In this document: one piece after another, positions 14,255 through 16,115 of the stretch | How positions within the stretch are numbered: the stretch's first letter is position 1 | Layout of the letters: every line of letters starts with the position of its first letter | Assembly: GCA_004376385.1 (NCBI GenBank) | Contig: SOJY01000088.1 | Coordinates: forward strand, 1 to 16,115 | Direction of reading: 5' to 3' | DNA length: 16,115 bases | Source: Candidatus Bathyarchaeum sp. | GTDB lineage: Archaea > Thermoproteota > Bathyarchaeia > Bathyarchaeales > Bathyarchaeaceae | Notes under the pieces: generated by a model | The model's database searches: none | Told to the model about the DNA's origin: nothing | What the model saw: the letters and a program-made list of their open reading frames with translations, nothing else | Translations under genes and position numbers: made by a program

Positions 14255-14277
14255 TTTTCCATGAGAAATATAGGGGT
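14255..14277 (+). promoter_or_regulatory. Origin recognition box ORB3
   Basis: TTTTCCA-TGA-GAAA-TAT-AGGGGT agrees with ORB1 at every position of the three conserved blocks and with identical spacing. Confidence 0.75.
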
Positions 14278-14441
14278 GTGAGAGTCCACAAACACACTTC
14301 CACATCTACAAACAACCTAAAATTGATTTTATCCAGAAAGTTTTGTTTCCCTTTAGTTTTTTGTGCAAAGTGTCTAGTTTTTTTTATGAGAGTTTTTATC
14401 TACTGGGACCGCAATCGAGGCAATAATTTCACTGTCTCTTA

Positions 14442-14447
14442 GAGGAG
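14442..14447 (+). promoter_or_regulatory. Ribosome binding site deciding the orc1 start
   Basis: GAGGAG ends 9 nt before CTG 14457. The stop of a preceding 18-codon frame (ATG 14386, TAG 14440-14442) touches this site. No ATG, GTG or TTG lies in frame between the upstream stop (14424-14426) and 14604. Confidence 0.55.
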
Positions 14448-14456
14448 ATTACCAGA

Positions 14457-15695
14457 CTGACCAAAAGTGATACTCTTGAAGACGTTTTCGATCGTTTTCT
14501 GAGTAATACCCACATTTTCAAAGACCGAGAAGTATTACGTCATGATTATATTCCCGACAAACTTCCGCACCGCGATGAACAGATTCGTTGTTTAGGTGGA
14601 ATTGTGGCACCAGTCCTGAGGGGTTCTCCCGGTTCAAATGCGTTTATTTACGGAAAAACTGGAACAGGAAAAACAGCAGTCACTAAATATGTTTTGAACA
14701 AACTTTCCTCTAAGGCACAGAAACTGGGAGCATCTGTTGACTTTTGTTACGTGAACTGCCGTCTGGCTGGCACTGAATACCGAGTTCTCTCAAGCTTGTG
14801 TGACGCTTTAGATGTGAATGTTCCTTTCACAGGTTTGGCTGTCGGTGAAGTCTTTGACCGATTCAAAGAGGGGCTAGACAAGCAAAGAAAAATTTTCATC
14901 GTTGTCCTCGACGAAATTGATGCACTGATAAAAGCTCGTGGCGACACCCTCCTCTACGAATTAACCAGAGTAAATGAGACTCTTCGTCACGGTCGAACAT
15001 CCATAATAGGAATCTCAAACGATCTTCGATTCAAGGAGTTTTTGGACCCACGAGTTCTAAGTTCATTAAGTGAAGAAGAGATAGTTTTTAGACCTTACGA
15101 CGCAGCTGAACTCCAAGACATCCTCTGGAGGCGTGCTCAAGTGGCTTTTGCTGAAGGCGCTCTATTAGATAGTGCTGTGGCATTGTGCGCTGCGTTGGCT
15201 GCCGCGGAGCACGGTGATGCCAGACGCGCTTTGGATCTCCTTCGTGTTGCAGGCGAGTTAGCAGAGCGGGAGGGCGCAGATTGTGTTAGCGAAGATAATG
15301 TGCGGCAGGCAGAGAAGCGCGTGGAACATGATCGAATCGTGGATGTTTTGGAAAATCTTCCAGTGCATTCCAAATTAGTTTTGTGCAGTGTTTATCTTTT
15401 GGGTAAAGCAAAAGTTAGCTACACAATCACCGGAGACATCTATGGAATATATTGTGAACTCTGTGATCAGTCCGGTCTCTCGCCGCTGACTCAGAGACGA
15501 GTGAGTGGTCTAATCAGTGAGTTAGACATGATGGGATTATTAAACGCGCGGATTGTGAGCATGGGTCGACATGGGCGCACAAAAAAAATTCGTTTAGGAA
15601 TAGGTCGCAGTCTTGTCAGGAACGTGTTCACTAACAATGACAGATTCCGTGGCCTGTTAAGTTATGTCCCTAACTGCTTTGCTGGGGTTTCATGA
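14457..15695 (+). CDS. cdc6: Origin recognition protein Orc1/Cdc6, probable CTG start
   Basis: Orc1/Cdc6 is the AAA+ initiator that binds ORBs and helps load MCM. From CTG 14457 the protein has 412 residues, the family's usual size. Visible parts are the conserved N-terminal IFKDREVLRHDYIPDKLPHR (20-39), Walker A GKTGTGKT (66-73), Walker B VLDEID (150-155), sensor 1 ISND (186-189), the sensor 2 region HGDARRALDLLR, and a C-terminal winged helix with LTQRRVSGLISELDMMGLL. The first standard start in frame is GTG 14604, only 16 residues before Walker A, which would delete the conserved N-terminal region. The CTG, with GAGGAG 9 nt upstream, reads [M]TKSDTLEDVFDRFLS and fits well. ATT 14448 is too close to the ribosome site. 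A sequencing error turning ATG into CTG would need two changes. It is convergent with DP1. Confidence 0.93.
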   Translation: MTKSDTLEDVFDRFLSNTHIFKDREVLRHDYIPDKLPHRDEQIRCLGGIVAPVLRGSPGSNAFIYGKTGTGKTAVTKYVLNKLSSKAQKLGASVDFCYVNCRLAGTEYRVLSSLCDALDVNVPFTGLAVGEVFDRFKEGLDKQRKIFIVVLDEIDALIKARGDTLLYELTRVNETLRHGRTSIIGISNDLRFKEFLDPRVLSSLSEEEIVFRPYDAAELQDILWRRAQVAFAEGALLDSAVALCAALAAAEHGDARRALDLLRVAGELAEREGADCVSEDNVRQAEKRVEHDRIVDVLENLPVHSKLVLCSVYLLGKAKVSYTITGDIYGIYCELCDQSGLSPLTQRRVSGLISELDMMGLLNARIVSMGRHGRTKKIRLGIGRSLVRNVFTNNDRFRGLLSYVPNCFAGVS

Positions 15696-15734
15696 AGTTG
15701 AAAATGTATGCCTAGCTAGATTTGTTGCCTTGGT

Positions 15735-16115
15735 TCACCAATTCTCTGTGAAATCTATTGTTGAAATATTAGATGTTTGGAGGTTCACTACGGGCACAAT
15801 TCCCGGGGTAGGAACAACCCCCATTTTTTGTTGAAAGTCTGTTTGTTTTTGCCATGCCCCCGAGTTCACTATGAGCGTTCCCCTATACCTGTTACATTTT
15901 AGCACATGAACGTGTCCAGCGTGAAAAATGTCCGGTGTTCTTTCTATAACCATGAAATCCCGTTTTTCTGGGGCAATAGGCGTTCTCTCTCCGTAAATGG
16001 GCGCAAGGTGCCTACCCTGTAACAAGAGCTTCATTGATTTGTCCGGGGTATCGAAGCTGACGTTTGGGGCAACCGCTGCGATGTCATCTAAGCTCCGTCC
16101 GTGAAATAGAAGTAA
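15735..16115 (-). CDS. polB: DNA polymerase D small subunit DP1, C-terminal part
   Basis: DP1 is the 3'-5' exonuclease (calcineurin-type phosphoesterase) subunit of PolD and partner of the large subunit at 3403-6822. The frame is open to the right edge; the ATG at 16034 is internal. The visible 126 residues begin LLLFHGRSLDDI and continue with LLQGRHLAPIYGERTPIAPE, the metal-binding PDIFHAGHVHVL, then NSGAWQKQTDFQQKMG and PTPGIVPVVNL, all typical of the DP1 C-terminal phosphoesterase domain. The N-terminal OB-fold part is outside the window. It ends 39 nt from the convergent orc1 gene. Confidence 0.95.
   Translation of the reverse strand, partial: LLLFHGRSLDDIAAVAPNVSFDTPDKSMKLLLQGRHLAPIYGERTPIAPEKRDFMVIERTPDIFHAGHVHVLKCNRYRGTLIVNSGAWQKQTDFQQKMGVVPTPGIVPVVNLQTSNISTIDFTENW

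Larger units (their letters stand above)
13629..14456. other. Candidate replication origin (oriC)
   Basis: This is a gene-free stretch of about 830 nt directly upstream of orc1/cdc6, the usual place for an archaeal origin. It contains three ORB-like elements (13815, 14046 reversed, 14255), an extremely A+T-rich block (14101-14160) flanked by the last two in opposite orientation, a cluster of TTCAC/GTGAA words (13642-13938) and an 11-bp inverted repeat (13912-13944). Genes on both sides (wHTH-nurA-herA leftward, orc1 rightward) point away from it, as expected if transcription follows the forks. Confidence 0.78.

Overview
This window looks like the replication-origin region of an archaeal chromosome. 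The genes include both subunits of D-family DNA polymerase (large subunit complete, small subunit cut by the right edge), Orc1/Cdc6, a NurA-HerA pair, geranylgeranylglyceryl phosphate synthase (an archaeal lipid enzyme) and an Elf1-type transcription elongation factor. PolD together with Elf1 points to a non-crenarchaeal member of the TACK group, such as a Bathyarchaeia-like or Thaumarchaeota-related lineage. That assignment is inference from gene content, not from a marker comparison.

Layout. Bases 1-2626 carry the end of a tryptophan operon, trpF(partial)-trpB-trpA, with overlapping genes. Bases 2782-3344 hold a MazG-like pyrophosphatase with a zinc knuckle, convergent with a small winged-helix regulator that sits directly downstream of the PolD large subunit (3403-6822, minus). 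Next, also on the minus strand, is an elf1-GGGP synthase operon (6926-7938). A long non-coding stretch (7939-8931), an unrecognised 177-residue gene (8932-9465) and a second non-coding stretch (9466-9847) follow. Both non-coding stretches are dense in TGTGA/TCACA half-sites and short palindromes. A plus-strand gene (9848-10561) encodes a predicted membrane-anchored coiled-coil protein with a C-terminal winged helix; its promoter, predicted transcription start and ribosome binding site are covered by the same half-sites. It is tail-to-tail with herA. Then wHTH-nurA-herA run leftwards (13619 to 10548).

Between the wHTH gene and orc1/cdc6 lies an origin candidate (13629-14456). It has two strong and one weaker ORB-like element (TTTTCCA-N3-GAAA-N3-AGGGGT), an A+T-rich stretch of about 60 bp with roughly 13% G+C, and a second cluster of TTCAC/GTGAA half-sites. 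Orc1/Cdc6 reads rightwards and is convergent with the PolD small subunit.

How it may fit together: Orc1 binds the ORBs beside its own gene, the A+T-rich stretch would unwind, PolD extends, and HerA-NurA processes DNA ends. The two half-site arrays and the membrane-anchored wHTH protein are the least explained part. They could be a strongly autoregulated locus or a chromosome-anchoring/segregation module; the sequence alone does not decide between these. Orc1 appears to use a non-standard CTG start: the conserved N-terminal region is open in frame but contains no ATG, GTG or TTG.
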